Of a stretch of DNA of 64,000 nt, positions 51,469 to 59,919 are shown one piece after another. Origin of the DNA: Bacteroidales bacterium UBA1173 (GTDB taxonomy: Bacteria > Bacteroidota > Bacteroidia > Bacteroidales > F082); NCBI GenBank assembly GCA_002311655.1, contig DBYZ01000003.1, positions 68,654-132,653 on the forward strand, given 5' to 3'. The notes under the pieces are model-generated. The model ran no database searches and was not told where the DNA came from. It saw only the letters and a program-made list of their open reading frames with translations. Both the position numbers and the translations under genes were made by a program. How positions within the stretch are numbered: position 1 is the stretch's first letter; each line of letters starts with the position of its first letter.

Positions 51469-53184
51469 ATGTCAAAAACTAACGAATCCTCACCAAACCG
51501 CACCATCCGCAAAGCTTCTCTTCCAAAAGATAGCGAGAAACTGATGGAAGTCTTCACCGCAGCTAAAAACATCATGGCGGCTGACGGCAATGTAAACCAA
51601 TGGGTTGACGGCTATCCATCGCTGAATGTTGTGCAGTCTGACATTGAAAAAGACGGCGGTTTTGTGGTCGAAGACGATGGAAAAATCGTGGCATATTTCG
51701 CTTTTCTGCCATCACCGGAACCTACCTACGATAAGATTTATGATGGCAAATGGCTTAACACAAAGCCTTACTACGTGATACATCGCATCGCAAGCTTTCC
51801 TGAAGTGCACGGAATATTCCAGAGTATCATGGAATTCTGCTTCGCCAAAGAGCGAAACATCCGCATTGATACGCATCGCGATAACCGTATTATGCAGCAT
51901 AATATCGAGAAACACGGATTCAAATATTGCGGCATCATACATCTCGCCAACGGCGATGAACGTATGGCTTACCAAAAAGATACGGATAAGAAAAAACTTT
52001 CACTTACTGCACAAATCGGTATCGCTCTCGTGCTGGCAGTGATAGCAGGCGTCATATTACGCAACCAAGCTACCTTTGTCAACGAATACATAAAACCCAT
52101 CGGAACAATATTCCTTAACTTACTGAAATTCATAGTCGTTCCGCTTGTGCTGTTTTCCATCATGGCAGGCATACTTTCGATGAACGATGTCTCAAAAGTT
52201 GGCAGGCTTGGACTCCGCACATTACTATATTTTATTGTTACAACTATATTCGCAGTAACGCTTGGACTGGTGGTGCCGAGTCTGGTAAAAGGCTTTTTGC
52301 CGACCATAAAAATAAGCACTGAATCCATATCACAGACAATCGAAACGCCGAAACTATCGGTTATAGATCAGATAGTCGCAATGTTTCCCGATAACCTTCT
52401 CACGCCTGTAAGTTCTATGGCCATGATGCAAGTCATAGTGATTGCTCTGTTTTTTGGCATTGCCATGGTTCATATAGGCGAAAAAGGCGAGATGGCACGT
52501 AAGGTAACGCTCAGCTTCAACGACGTGGTGGGCAAGATTCTGGAATACATCATGGCACTGGCGCCTATCGGTGTGTTCTGCATGCTGACACCTGTGGTCG
52601 TGGAAAACGGCCCGTCAGTTCTTGGCTCTTATGCGGCACTGCTGGCATTGGCATATTTCTGCTTCGTCGTACATGCAGGACTGGTTTATTCATCTGCTGT
52701 GTGGATTTTAGGTGGCCTCTCCCCTATAAAGTTCTTCAGGGGCATGCAGCCTGCCATGCTATTCGCCTTCTCAAGCGATTCGTCGGTCGCTACTTTGCCA
52801 TATTCGATGCAATGTACCGAAAAACTTGGTGTTAGCAAAAACATCGGGCGTTTCGTGCTTTCGTTGGGCGCCACCATCAACATGGATGGTGTAGCCATAT
52901 ATCTTGGCGTTGCATCGGTGTTCATGGCAAACTGCTGTGGCATCGACCTTACCATGAGTCAATATATGGCAATAGCCTTTGCATCAACAATAGCTTCCAT
53001 TGGCACTCCCGGAATCCCAGGCGGCAGTTTGGCATTGATGGCTATGGTGTTTGCTTCGGCAGGCATTCCTGTCGAATGTGTAGCGGTAGCCGCAGGTATC
53101 GACCGTATCATCGATATGGGCCGCACCGTGATGTCTATCACCGGCGACGCATCTTGCGCCGTCGTGATGCAAAAACTATACTAG
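51469..53184 (+). CDS. GNAT acetyltransferase fused to a dicarboxylate/amino acid:cation symporter
   Basis: A 571-residue protein with two parts in one frame. Residues 12-168 are a GNAT domain (TIRKASLPKDSEKLMEVFTA, YYVIHRIASFPEVHGIFQSI, NIEKHGFKYCGIIHL). Residues 175-571 are a full DAACS/GltP-type symporter with eight helices, the serine-rich hairpin AFSSDSSVATLPYS, and the substrate/sodium motif TINMDGVAIY. The cytosolic N-terminal GNAT would sit at the inner face of the membrane. No stop or frameshift separates the parts. Transport of glutamate, aspartate or another acid is likely; what the GNAT modifies is unknown. Confidence 0.85.
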   Translation: MSKTNESSPNRTIRKASLPKDSEKLMEVFTAAKNIMAADGNVNQWVDGYPSLNVVQSDIEKDGGFVVEDDGKIVAYFAFLPSPEPTYDKIYDGKWLNTKPYYVIHRIASFPEVHGIFQSIMEFCFAKERNIRIDTHRDNRIMQHNIEKHGFKYCGIIHLANGDERMAYQKDTDKKKLSLTAQIGIALVLAVIAGVILRNQATFVNEYIKPIGTIFLNLLKFIVVPLVLFSIMAGILSMNDVSKVGRLGLRTLLYFIVTTIFAVTLGLVVPSLVKGFLPTIKISTESISQTIETPKLSVIDQIVAMFPDNLLTPVSSMAMMQVIVIALFFGIAMVHIGEKGEMARKVTLSFNDVVGKILEYIMALAPIGVFCMLTPVVVENGPSVLGSYAALLALAYFCFVVHAGLVYSSAVWILGGLSPIKFFRGMQPAMLFAFSSDSSVATLPYSMQCTEKLGVSKNIGRFVLSLGATINMDGVAIYLGVASVFMANCCGIDLTMSQYMAIAFASTIASIGTPGIPGGSLALMAMVFASAGIPVECVAVAAGIDRIIDMGRTVMSITGDASCAVVMQKLY

Positions 53185-53197
53185 ATGACAATAAATC

Positions 53198-54235
53198 TTA
53201 TCGCACCATGAATTTTGTCGTTTCAAGGATTTTTTCGCCCTTGATCTGCAAAATATAGAGTCCCTTTTCCAATTCGGCAACTGAAATACTACCCTCAGAC
53301 TGCCCTGAAGCTACTTTTTGTCCCATCACATTGAAAATGGAATATTCCACCATTTCGCAAGGAATGTTCATATAAATGACATCGGAAGCCGGATTCGGAT
53401 AAACATCAAGCGACTGCTTACTTGCGAGTTCATTGACAGAAGTGTGATCTGTCGGGATGATGTTCAAGATGATGCCTTCAATCTTTGTCCATCCGTAATT
53501 AAATCCACCGAAATCAGGGATGTCGAACCAGTTATCCATGGTACCGCCCCAGCCAAAGTTGATATGGAACTTGCCGTCAGATTCGCGATAGCCATCGACA
53601 ACCACATTATGGCCGGAGGTTCCCGCATTGTTTTCAACCGCCAGATGAGCAGGATAACCGTCTTGTAAATTGGAAATCAAAGTGGCATACATCTCATCGC
53701 TGGCTTCACGATACAGCACACAGTCGGTGAAACCGAAACGCTGGTAGGCGGCATACGCCTGATTCACAGCAAAGGTGCCTGAGCCATAGTTAGGCGAAGC
53801 GGTAAAGACCTCTGTGCATGCCACGCCGCAAGCGAAAATCACAGCGGCAACCAACGAATCGGAAAGCTCCTCGCCACGCTGGAAGGTGGCGTCGACGGAA
53901 TCCAACAACACATTAAGCTGCGGAAATGAAGGGAACATATAAGTCTCCCAATCGTCGTCGATATGGAATTGGCGACCTGCGTAATTGGCGGTGTAGTCGT
54001 CACCATCGTCGAAACGAGTTTCTTGCGTCGTCCCCAAATAATTGATAATCTGACCCATAGCTGTTGCCGGACATCCGGTATAACAGCGGGCGTAATTCTC
54101 GAATGGATCTGCCGGACAAAGCATGTTGTACGGATAAGTCTGGTTCCATTTAGTAGTTAAGAGAGCTTTTTGCGCCATTCCCGTCAAAGCGCAAGACAAT
54201 AGCATCAAGCAAATAAAAATAGACTTTTTATTCAT
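53198..54235 (-). CDS. C10 family (streptopain-like) cysteine protease, T9SS cargo
   Basis: A 345-residue secreted protease. Signal peptide 1-22 (ending GMAQ) is followed almost at once by the catalytic domain: KWNQTYPYNMLCP, the nucleophile Cys55 in TGCPATAMGQ, His209 in SGHNVVVDGY and FHINFGWGG. The C-terminal 75 residues (YPNPASDVIYMNI to ETTKFMVR) are a T9SS sorting domain. Streptopain and interpain have a prodomain of 100 or more residues; here it is absent, which raises the question of how activity is held off before export. Confidence 0.88.
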   Translation of the reverse strand: MNKKSIFICLMLLSCALTGMAQKALLTTKWNQTYPYNMLCPADPFENYARCYTGCPATAMGQIINYLGTTQETRFDDGDDYTANYAGRQFHIDDDWETYMFPSFPQLNVLLDSVDATFQRGEELSDSLVAAVIFACGVACTEVFTASPNYGSGTFAVNQAYAAYQRFGFTDCVLYREASDEMYATLISNLQDGYPAHLAVENNAGTSGHNVVVDGYRESDGKFHINFGWGGTMDNWFDIPDFGGFNYGWTKIEGIILNIIPTDHTSVNELASKQSLDVYPNPASDVIYMNIPCEMVEYSIFNVMGQKVASGQSEGSISVAELEKGLYILQIKGEKILETTKFMVR

Positions 54236-54263
54236 AATAAGGTTAATTATAGGATTAAGGCTG

Positions 54264-54271
54264 CAAAGATA
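54264..54271 (-). promoter_or_regulatory. -7 box TATCTTTG for the C10 protease
   Basis: Minus-strand TATCTTTG fits TAnnTTTG, 28 bases before the start codon. Confidence 0.6.
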
Positions 54272-54297
54272 GGATTTTTTTTAATTATTAGTAGTTT

Positions 54298-54651
54298 TTA
54301 TCCAATATATTTTAATCCGACAATAGACAAATTCTTCTTCGCTTCTTTATTATTGGCATGTATCGCTTCCACCTTCGGGCAATGCTCCATCTCAGGGCAG
54401 TCGCCACAAGTCTCATGATTTTTGCTTAGAGCACATTTGCGAATCTCACACAGATTGTTACAGAAAACAGTCTTAGCTCCGTCCATGCGACAGCCTTCAC
54501 AATTAATTTGCTCTGGTAAAATAGATGTTTTGTTCAACTCCGACCAAAGTTTTGCGGTCTTCTCGCGTAGGGCCTGATCATTGTTCTTGGTGGCGATAAA
54601 AGCATCGCATTTCTCACAGTTAAGCCCGCAGATGGCAATCATTTTATTCAT
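54298..54651 (-). CDS. DUF3795 cysteine-rich protein
   Basis: A 117-residue protein with 12 cysteines in clusters: CGLNCEKCDAF at the start, CEGCRMDG, FCNNLCEIRKC and CGDCPEMEHC. This is the DUF3795 pattern; a metal or Fe-S site is likely but no function is known. It is the last gene of a three-gene overlapping unit (4-base overlap upstream). An ATG three codons later is an alternative start. Confidence 0.85.
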   Translation of the reverse strand: MNKMIAICGLNCEKCDAFIATKNNDQALREKTAKLWSELNKTSILPEQINCEGCRMDGAKTVFCNNLCEIRKCALSKNHETCGDCPEMEHCPKVEAIHANNKEAKKNLSIVGLKYIG

Positions 54652-54899
54652 TTTTGTAATGCTTTTTCATTTAACATTTCGCAAATCCTATCTTCCCTGA
54701 TGATTTTAGGAGCCGATTTTCCTGCAAGCACCAATATTTTCTTGCCGTTACGATAGATATGAAGCTGGCGTGAGCGAACCATAGCGGTCAGTTCCGGGTC
54801 ATCTTGTATAGCCAGCCACAGACGATGATATATGCCGTCATCTTCAAACAACTTCTTCTGCAAGTGCGAGCAAAGGTTTGTGGTGTCGAGGGTTGTCAT
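54648..54899 (-). CDS. Small conserved protein, middle gene of the cysteine-rich unit
   Basis: An 83-residue soluble protein with LCSHLQKKLFEDDGIYHRLW and HIYRNGKKILVLAGKSAPK. I do not recognise a family. It overlaps its neighbours by 1 base upstream and 4 bases downstream, so it is very likely translated as part of the unit. Confidence 0.6.
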   Translation of the reverse strand: MTTLDTTNLCSHLQKKLFEDDGIYHRLWLAIQDDPELTAMVRSRQLHIYRNGKKILVLAGKSAPKIIREDRICEMLNEKALQK

Positions 54900-55084
54900 T
54901 ATTGATACTTGTTAAATTGATACTTTTCTCTCAATTCAGCCTTTTTCTCTGGTGGCAATGATTTGAAGTATGATTTCCATCCGGGACAGAAATTGATGTG
55001 CCAACGCCAGAAACGCCCCATAAATGATTTGGGCTTGGCATCATAATGAGCACGAATTTTACAGTTTTCGCAAGGGTGTGCCAT
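54899..55084 (-). CDS. Small Cys-containing protein (WHINFCPGWKSY type)
   Basis: A 61-residue basic protein with CENCKIRAHYDAKPKSFMGR and WRWHINFCPGWKSYFKSLP. Short proteins with the same layout are common in gut Bacteroidetes; the function is unknown. A CxxC pair and a third cysteine could bind metal. It leads the unit of three overlapping genes. Confidence 0.65.
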   Translation of the reverse strand: MAHPCENCKIRAHYDAKPKSFMGRFWRWHINFCPGWKSYFKSLPPEKKAELREKYQFNKYQ

Positions 55085-55106
55085 AGTGTTTATTTTTTGA
55101 ATGATG

Positions 55107-55134
55107 CAAAATTACTTGTTTTTTCCTATCTTTG
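55107..55134. promoter_or_regulatory. Divergent promoter pair
   Basis: A minus-strand TAATTTTG (55107-55114) serves the cysteine-rich unit and a plus-strand TATCTTTG (55127-55134) serves the GNAT gene. The boxes are 12 bases apart, so the two polymerase sites overlap and may compete. Confidence 0.6.
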
Positions 55135-55144
55135 CAAAAAAATT

Positions 55145-55702
55145 ATGATAATCCGAGATGCTATACCTTCAGATGCTACGTTTCTGGCCAAGTGTGTGAT
55201 GGCCGGGATGCATTTCTATGATTTTGAGAGTGAGATTCCCGAAAACATAGAGATTTATCGGAGGCTTACTGAATGCGAGGAACGTGGCGACTTGCTTTAC
55301 ACATATAAAAACAGTCGTGTGGCGGAGGAAGATGGCGTTGTGGTTGGATCTATTCTGAGCTATCCCGGTGAAATTTATAAAGACCTTCGCCATCGGACAT
55401 TCACTGAGCTATGGCCTGATATCATGGCACTCGACACCAATTCAGAGCTAGAGACAGGTCCGGGAGAATATTACCTTGATACTCTTGCCGTGTTGCCTTC
55501 TTATCGTGGACGTAGTATTGGGCGAGCTTTGATTCGGGATGCCATTAAGAGAGGTATTGACATGGGATACGACAAAATCACTTTGGTTGTAGATCCTGAC
55601 ATGCCGAAACTCATCAGCTTATACACATTATTGGGCTTCACTCTTGCCGACCATAGATATGTCTTTGGGATTGACTTTCAGAGGATGATATGGGGGATTT
55701 AG
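55145..55702 (+). CDS. GNAT family N-acetyltransferase
   Basis: A 185-residue GNAT protein: MIIRDAIPSDATFLAKCVMA start, YYLDTLAVLPSYRGRSIGRA as motif A with the acetyl-CoA loop (RGRSIG), and SLYTLLGFTLADH as motif B. The acceptor is unknown. The ATG at 55145 fits the family and the -7 box; an in-frame ATG at 55046 lies inside the divergent gene. Confidence 0.88.
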   Translation: MIIRDAIPSDATFLAKCVMAGMHFYDFESEIPENIEIYRRLTECEERGDLLYTYKNSRVAEEDGVVVGSILSYPGEIYKDLRHRTFTELWPDIMALDTNSELETGPGEYYLDTLAVLPSYRGRSIGRALIRDAIKRGIDMGYDKITLVVDPDMPKLISLYTLLGFTLADHRYVFGIDFQRMIWGI

Positions 55703-55716
55703 AGGAAATAAGCTGA

Positions 55717-56460
55717 TTATCTTTTTCTTTTTCGGATGCTATCTATTGCTCTGGATTTTGACACTCTTGACTTTTCATCCATAATCAATGCATCGTGGAT
55801 GCCCGAATTTGAGCGCTCAAAGAAATACACACTGTCGATTTTCAGACCTACTGCCTGCCTGAGAACCTCAAAATCGGTTCCAAAGTAAGAAAACGACCAA
55901 CCTTTATCTGATAATGATTTTATCATCTTGGAGATGGTATCTTCCGAATAATATTGAGAAGCGTTTTCCATGCCGTCGGTGATAATTGTGACCATTACGC
56001 TGTATTCAGACAGGGTATCGGTTTTAGTTATCATGTCGGAGATGGTGGTTCCTATGGCATCGTATAAAGGGGTGCGATAATCTGGTTGGTAATCGCTCAT
56101 GGTTATATAGGAGGCACTGTCTATGGGAATATTGTTATACACATATTTTTGTAATGCTTCATTGAAGACATAGAGGGTTAGATAATGCTCTTGTGTTCCT
56201 GAAAATTGTTGGTTTACAGAACGAAGTCCGTCAATTAAATCATTGAAACCCACAACGACATAGGGCTGAATCATACTCATTGAGCCACTCATGTCGAGAA
56301 CAATAAGGTCGTAAACTTGCGTCTTATTTTCAACCTCAATTAATTCCTCTTCAACATTTGTGTCGTTTTCTTCGAACCAGCCGAGGTGTTGACTGGCTCC
56401 CCATAATACGGCTATTATAACCAAGCCGCTGATTAAGATAATGATAATGGTCTTTTTCAT
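55717..56460 (-). CDS. Membrane-anchored vWA domain protein
   Basis: A 247-residue protein with one N-terminal helix (4-20) and a von Willebrand A domain facing the periplasm. The MIDAS site is complete: D56-x-S58-x-S60 (LDMSGSMS), a threonine in YRTPLYDAIG, and an aspartate in ITDGMEN. It should bind a ligand through a divalent metal. It starts 12 bases after the macro-like gene and shares its transcript. No Moxr-type ATPase is adjacent. Confidence 0.82.
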   Translation of the reverse strand: MKKTIIIILISGLVIIAVLWGASQHLGWFEENDTNVEEELIEVENKTQVYDLIVLDMSGSMSMIQPYVVVGFNDLIDGLRSVNQQFSGTQEHYLTLYVFNEALQKYVYNNIPIDSASYITMSDYQPDYRTPLYDAIGTTISDMITKTDTLSEYSVMVTIITDGMENASQYYSEDTISKMIKSLSDKGWSFSYFGTDFEVLRQAVGLKIDSVYFFERSNSGIHDALIMDEKSRVSKSRAIDSIRKRKR

Positions 56461-56472
56461 AATGTTTGATTT

Positions 56473-56907
56473 TTAATAGTTATTACCATGCTCCAGATTC
56501 TCTTTAAGTATTAAAACAAAACTTTCCGGCAGTGCCACATTCTCCAATGCCTTTGCATCTTTAAACAAAGGTGCAATCTCCTTATCACTAAAACCGGCAA
56601 TACCGCAGCCTATTCTTGTTACATAAAAGAATAGCTCCTTATGCTGCTTGGCAAAGTCAATAAATTCATCTACGTAAGGTTTGATGGTTTCGACACCACC
56701 TTGCATTGTCGGGATTGCATAGCATTGTCCTTGGAGACCGACACCTTGTCCCCAGATGGCACCAAAATTTTCGACGGCTATGCGAGCGGCACCGCCACCG
56801 TGAGCACCGGCGAGATTGCTGCCAAATACAAATATTTCATCTGGTTTAAGACTTTTGATAAATCTAGGCGTAAAGTCTGGACGCTCTATGTTGTTGTAAG
56901 TTCTCAT
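56473..56907 (-). CDS. Macro-like domain protein (A1S_2505 phage family)
   Basis: A 144-residue protein with EIFVFGSNLAGAHGGGAARI, which is the phosphate-binding start of a macro-like fold, then QCYAIPTMQGG and FFYVTRIGCGIAGFSDKEIA. It belongs with the A1S_2505-type proteins often found in phages, and may bind or cleave ADP-ribose compounds. It is first in a two-gene unit. Confidence 0.8.
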   Translation of the reverse strand: MRTYNNIERPDFTPRFIKSLKPDEIFVFGSNLAGAHGGGAARIAVENFGAIWGQGVGLQGQCYAIPTMQGGVETIKPYVDEFIDFAKQHKELFFYVTRIGCGIAGFSDKEIAPLFKDAKALENVALPESFVLILKENLEHGNNY

Positions 56908-56926
56908 ATTAACATTTTTTATGCCA

Positions 56927-56934
56927 CAAAATTA
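56927..56934 (-). promoter_or_regulatory. -7 box TAATTTTG for the macro-like/vWA unit
   Basis: Minus-strand TAATTTTG fits TAnnTTTG, 19 bases before the start codon. Confidence 0.55.
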
Positions 56935-56993
56935 TGGACGTAAAAAACGGAAATCAAGAGAAAAAATAAAAAGTTATCAACAAAAATGATTGG

Positions 56994-57251
56994 CTATAAC
57001 CCCATTTGTGTTTTCAACGCATTAAACCATGTTTCTCTTGTTGAAATCTCATTATCCTTTTGCTCACGTGTCAAATTTGGAATGCTTTCAATATCACGCT
57101 TCATCTTGGCAATGCAAAAATCAATAGTTTCCTTTGCCTGTTGTTTTGTTACAAAACCACCGCCAAACAAATTATATAAAAACTGTGCTGTTCCTTGTGA
57201 ATGTGCAGCCATTTCAAATTGATGCATCAATGCTTTTTCGTTGTCGTTCAT
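56994..57251 (-). CDS. Small helical protein, last gene of the DUF1848-HEPN operon
   Basis: An 85-residue soluble protein, predicted helical (MNDNEKALMHQFEMAAHSQG, ETIDFCIAKMKRDIESIPNL). No family is recognised. It starts 21 bases after the HEPN gene and lacks its own -7 box. Confidence 0.55.
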   Translation of the reverse strand: MNDNEKALMHQFEMAAHSQGTAQFLYNLFGGGFVTKQQAKETIDFCIAKMKRDIESIPNLTREQKDNEISTRETWFNALKTQMGL

Positions 57252-57272
57252 ATTTCTATTTATATATAATAA

Positions 57273-58286
57273 TTATTTCATTTTCTTTTCTGAGTACCTT
57301 AACCAACTATCCAGTGAAATTCTAAACAATTGAAGAGTTTCCAATCTCATCAACCATTCATTATACTTTTTTTCTTCATTGTCTTCATCGAATGATAATT
57401 CATAATCGCTAAGGAACAGTTTGCCCGAATGTGTTATTCTACTACGCAAGTTGTATATATCCTTGTACTTTCTCTTTGATTTCTCACTTCCAGCAACAAA
57501 TTTCGATAAAAACTTTACAAACTTTTGACTGATACCAAAAATTGGGCGGTTGCAGTGAAGACAAATATCGGGTGAAGAATCTTCTTCTAATCCAACAAGA
57601 CCTTCAATAGCAGAAATATAAGACAAAAAAGAAAGACTTCGTTTATTGGCGGCTATATCCATTCCATCACATGCGAGATATATGCAGGAATTTACTTTAT
57701 TTCTTGTTTCAGCAGAAAGATTGTAATAGTTATGAAGAGCGGTGTTTAATGTATTTGGAAAACACACCTCATACTTGTAGTCATCAATGGGATTGTCAGT
57801 AAAGTATTCATGCATCTGCGCTTCTTTAAAAGATGCAGTGGGTTTGAAATCCGTGAATTGTTCGATTTTTAAATCATCTTTTAATCCAGGATAATAATAG
57901 ACTCCCATAAATATAGAACTTTCTTGATCGTATATATTTTGCCTTTCCTTTATGGTCATGTCGTCTACCATTGTATTAGGCAGTTCTATTCCCCATCCAA
58001 TCATAGATGTATCATATTTGAAAAATCTATGATTTGTTAAACAGGACAGAAGATTAAGTATCTCTTTTTCAGTATCGTGTCTAACTGAGCCAAGCGCAAA
58101 AATGTCAGTTGGTTCGTTATTTTGATAGTCAATTGTGTACTCGAGGAATACAGGAAAATGACGAGCAGCTGGACTCTGTGGTTTGCCCTTCAAATCAACA
58201 GGTAAGATTTGAAATCTATTTTCAAATCTGAAACAGGTTTTCAAAATAGAATTTGAAAAAGCAATAGTTTTATAATATTTTTTCAT
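57273..58286 (-). CDS. Apea-like HEPN domain protein
   Basis: A 337-residue protein. The C-terminal third carries the HEPN motif R281-x4-H286 (YNLRSRITHSGKL) after helices SFLSYISAIEGLVGLEEDSS and a CxxC pair (Cys242, Cys245). HEPN domains are usually RNases in toxin or antiviral systems; the R-x4-H site appears intact. The N-terminal 230 residues (with FPVFLEYTIDYQ and FMGVYYYPGLKDD) are a larger beta-rich domain as in ApeA-type proteins. It is third in the operon starting with DUF1848. Confidence 0.72.
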   Translation of the reverse strand: MKKYYKTIAFSNSILKTCFRFENRFQILPVDLKGKPQSPAARHFPVFLEYTIDYQNNEPTDIFALGSVRHDTEKEILNLLSCLTNHRFFKYDTSMIGWGIELPNTMVDDMTIKERQNIYDQESSIFMGVYYYPGLKDDLKIEQFTDFKPTASFKEAQMHEYFTDNPIDDYKYEVCFPNTLNTALHNYYNLSAETRNKVNSCIYLACDGMDIAANKRSLSFLSYISAIEGLVGLEEDSSPDICLHCNRPIFGISQKFVKFLSKFVAGSEKSKRKYKDIYNLRSRITHSGKLFLSDYELSFDEDNEEKKYNEWLMRLETLQLFRISLDSWLRYSEKKMK

Positions 58287-58298
58287 GCTAGTTCGGTT

Positions 58299-59918
58299 TT
58301 ATTGTTCTACAAGTTTATCCCATAATACTTCATCCAGCATTTTCTTAAATTTTTCTGTGCTTCCGTTGGGAATGATAATCTGTCGTAAAGAGTTACAATT
58401 ATTAAAAACCTTTTCATAAAATATATCGTCACCAATCTCATTTATCGAATCAGGAAGGATGATTTGTTCTAACGACACACATCCTGAAAATGTTCCTGCC
58501 CAGATACGATTAACAGAATCGGGAATAGTGATTCTATGCAAAGATTTACATTCTTCAAAAGCGAAATGTCCAATAAAACGCAACGAATTGGAAAGAGTAA
58601 TGTATTCTAGAGATGCGCAGTTTGAAAAAGCAAATTCCTCTATACATGTTATCAAATTAGGAATAATAATATTTTTCAAGGATTTGCAATTAGCAAATGT
58701 ATGATAATGGATACATGATAACGAATTGGATATTGTGACTTGTTGCAATGAAATACACCCATAAAATGTTTGTGGTCCCAAATAAGATACCGAATCTGGA
58801 ATGTTGATTTGCTGCAACGATTCACATAAACCAAATGCATAAAAATCAATACTTGTAACAGAGTTGGGTATAGTGATTGTTTGCAAAAATTTACATGCAC
58901 AAAAAGCTTTCCATTCAATTTTTTCTACTGAATCGGGAATGATAATTTGACTGAACAAACATCCTTCAAAAGCGTTTTCGCATATCACCTTTGTGCCTTT
59001 TTTTATTGTATATGTACCCATATGTGAGTTTGTACACTTTAGTAATTTTAGACCATCTTTACTATATACACCACATTTATCTTCTATGTCATTTTCAATT
59101 TCCTCGTTTGTGACTGTATGAGGAAGTTTAGTTTTAACAATTTCTCCATCTGAGAAAATGAGTATTTGTGCAGTCCATGTTTTATCATCAACAAGTTCGT
59201 TTTTGTCAAAACTACCATAGAATCTCTTGTTGCCTTCTAACAGGGAGCAGAAATCACCCATTCGTTTGCCTTTGTCGGAAAGGCCAAAATATGGCCCAAC
59301 ACAGATAAACTGGTTGTGCCCTTCTAAATTGTTTTTAATCAAAGAAGCAAATTGTTTCAAATCAAACTCCAAATCCAGCACATTAGATAAGATATGCAAA
59401 GTGGGAATCTTCTCATTACACACAATTTCTTCCTCTGTCAAATCATCAAACTTCTTGTTCACAGTTTTGATTTCAACATCAGGGAAAAACACCGAAGTAT
59501 GAAGCGCGGCACGTTCCAGACACATTTCAGAAGGCTCAATTAAGGTGATGGTCTTAATCTTTTGCGTATAACTATTTGCACTAATAAAATCCGCATAACA
59601 CATAGTGCCAATAGCTTGTCCACAACCATAGTCAATAATGTTAATCTGAGGAATTTCAAGAAATTTTTTAGGCAATTGTTTAAAGGCAAAATTCAATTTA
59701 GCTTGATGCATTTTACCAAAAGCATAAAGATAAATCACCATTAATGGTTCATTATCCAAAATATCAACGCCTCGATTCAATGCTTCATACAACTCATCTT
59801 GAAGTTGCTGAGGTAATTCTCGCATAAATTTCACCGCCAAGTTACGGATATCATCAAAACATGGTTTGCTGATATATTTAAGTTTATATGCGTAATTAGT
59901 ATTCTGCTCGATTACCAT
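58299..59918 (-). CDS. SAM methyltransferase-like domain fused to BspA-type leucine-rich repeats
   Basis: A 539-residue protein without a signal peptide. Residues 1-285 look like a class I SAM methyltransferase (loop INIIDYGCGQAIGT at 94-105, then TITLIEPSEMCLERAA and IPTLHILSNVLDLE). Residues 290-520 are about nine BspA/LRR_5 repeats of 23 residues, such as LQQINIPDSVSYLGPQTFYG and LHRITIPDSVNRIWAGTFSG. BspA repeats are usually extracellular; here they are attached to a cytosolic enzyme domain. It begins one base after the DUF1848 stop and is 12 bases from the HEPN gene. Confidence 0.78.
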   Translation of the reverse strand: MVIEQNTNYAYKLKYISKPCFDDIRNLAVKFMRELPQQLQDELYEALNRGVDILDNEPLMVIYLYAFGKMHQAKLNFAFKQLPKKFLEIPQINIIDYGCGQAIGTMCYADFISANSYTQKIKTITLIEPSEMCLERAALHTSVFFPDVEIKTVNKKFDDLTEEEIVCNEKIPTLHILSNVLDLEFDLKQFASLIKNNLEGHNQFICVGPYFGLSDKGKRMGDFCSLLEGNKRFYGSFDKNELVDDKTWTAQILIFSDGEIVKTKLPHTVTNEEIENDIEDKCGVYSKDGLKLLKCTNSHMGTYTIKKGTKVICENAFEGCLFSQIIIPDSVEKIEWKAFCACKFLQTITIPNSVTSIDFYAFGLCESLQQINIPDSVSYLGPQTFYGCISLQQVTISNSLSCIHYHTFANCKSLKNIIIPNLITCIEEFAFSNCASLEYITLSNSLRFIGHFAFEECKSLHRITIPDSVNRIWAGTFSGCVSLEQIILPDSINEIGDDIFYEKVFNNCNSLRQIIIPNGSTEKFKKMLDEVLWDKLVEQ

Positions 59919-59919
59919 A

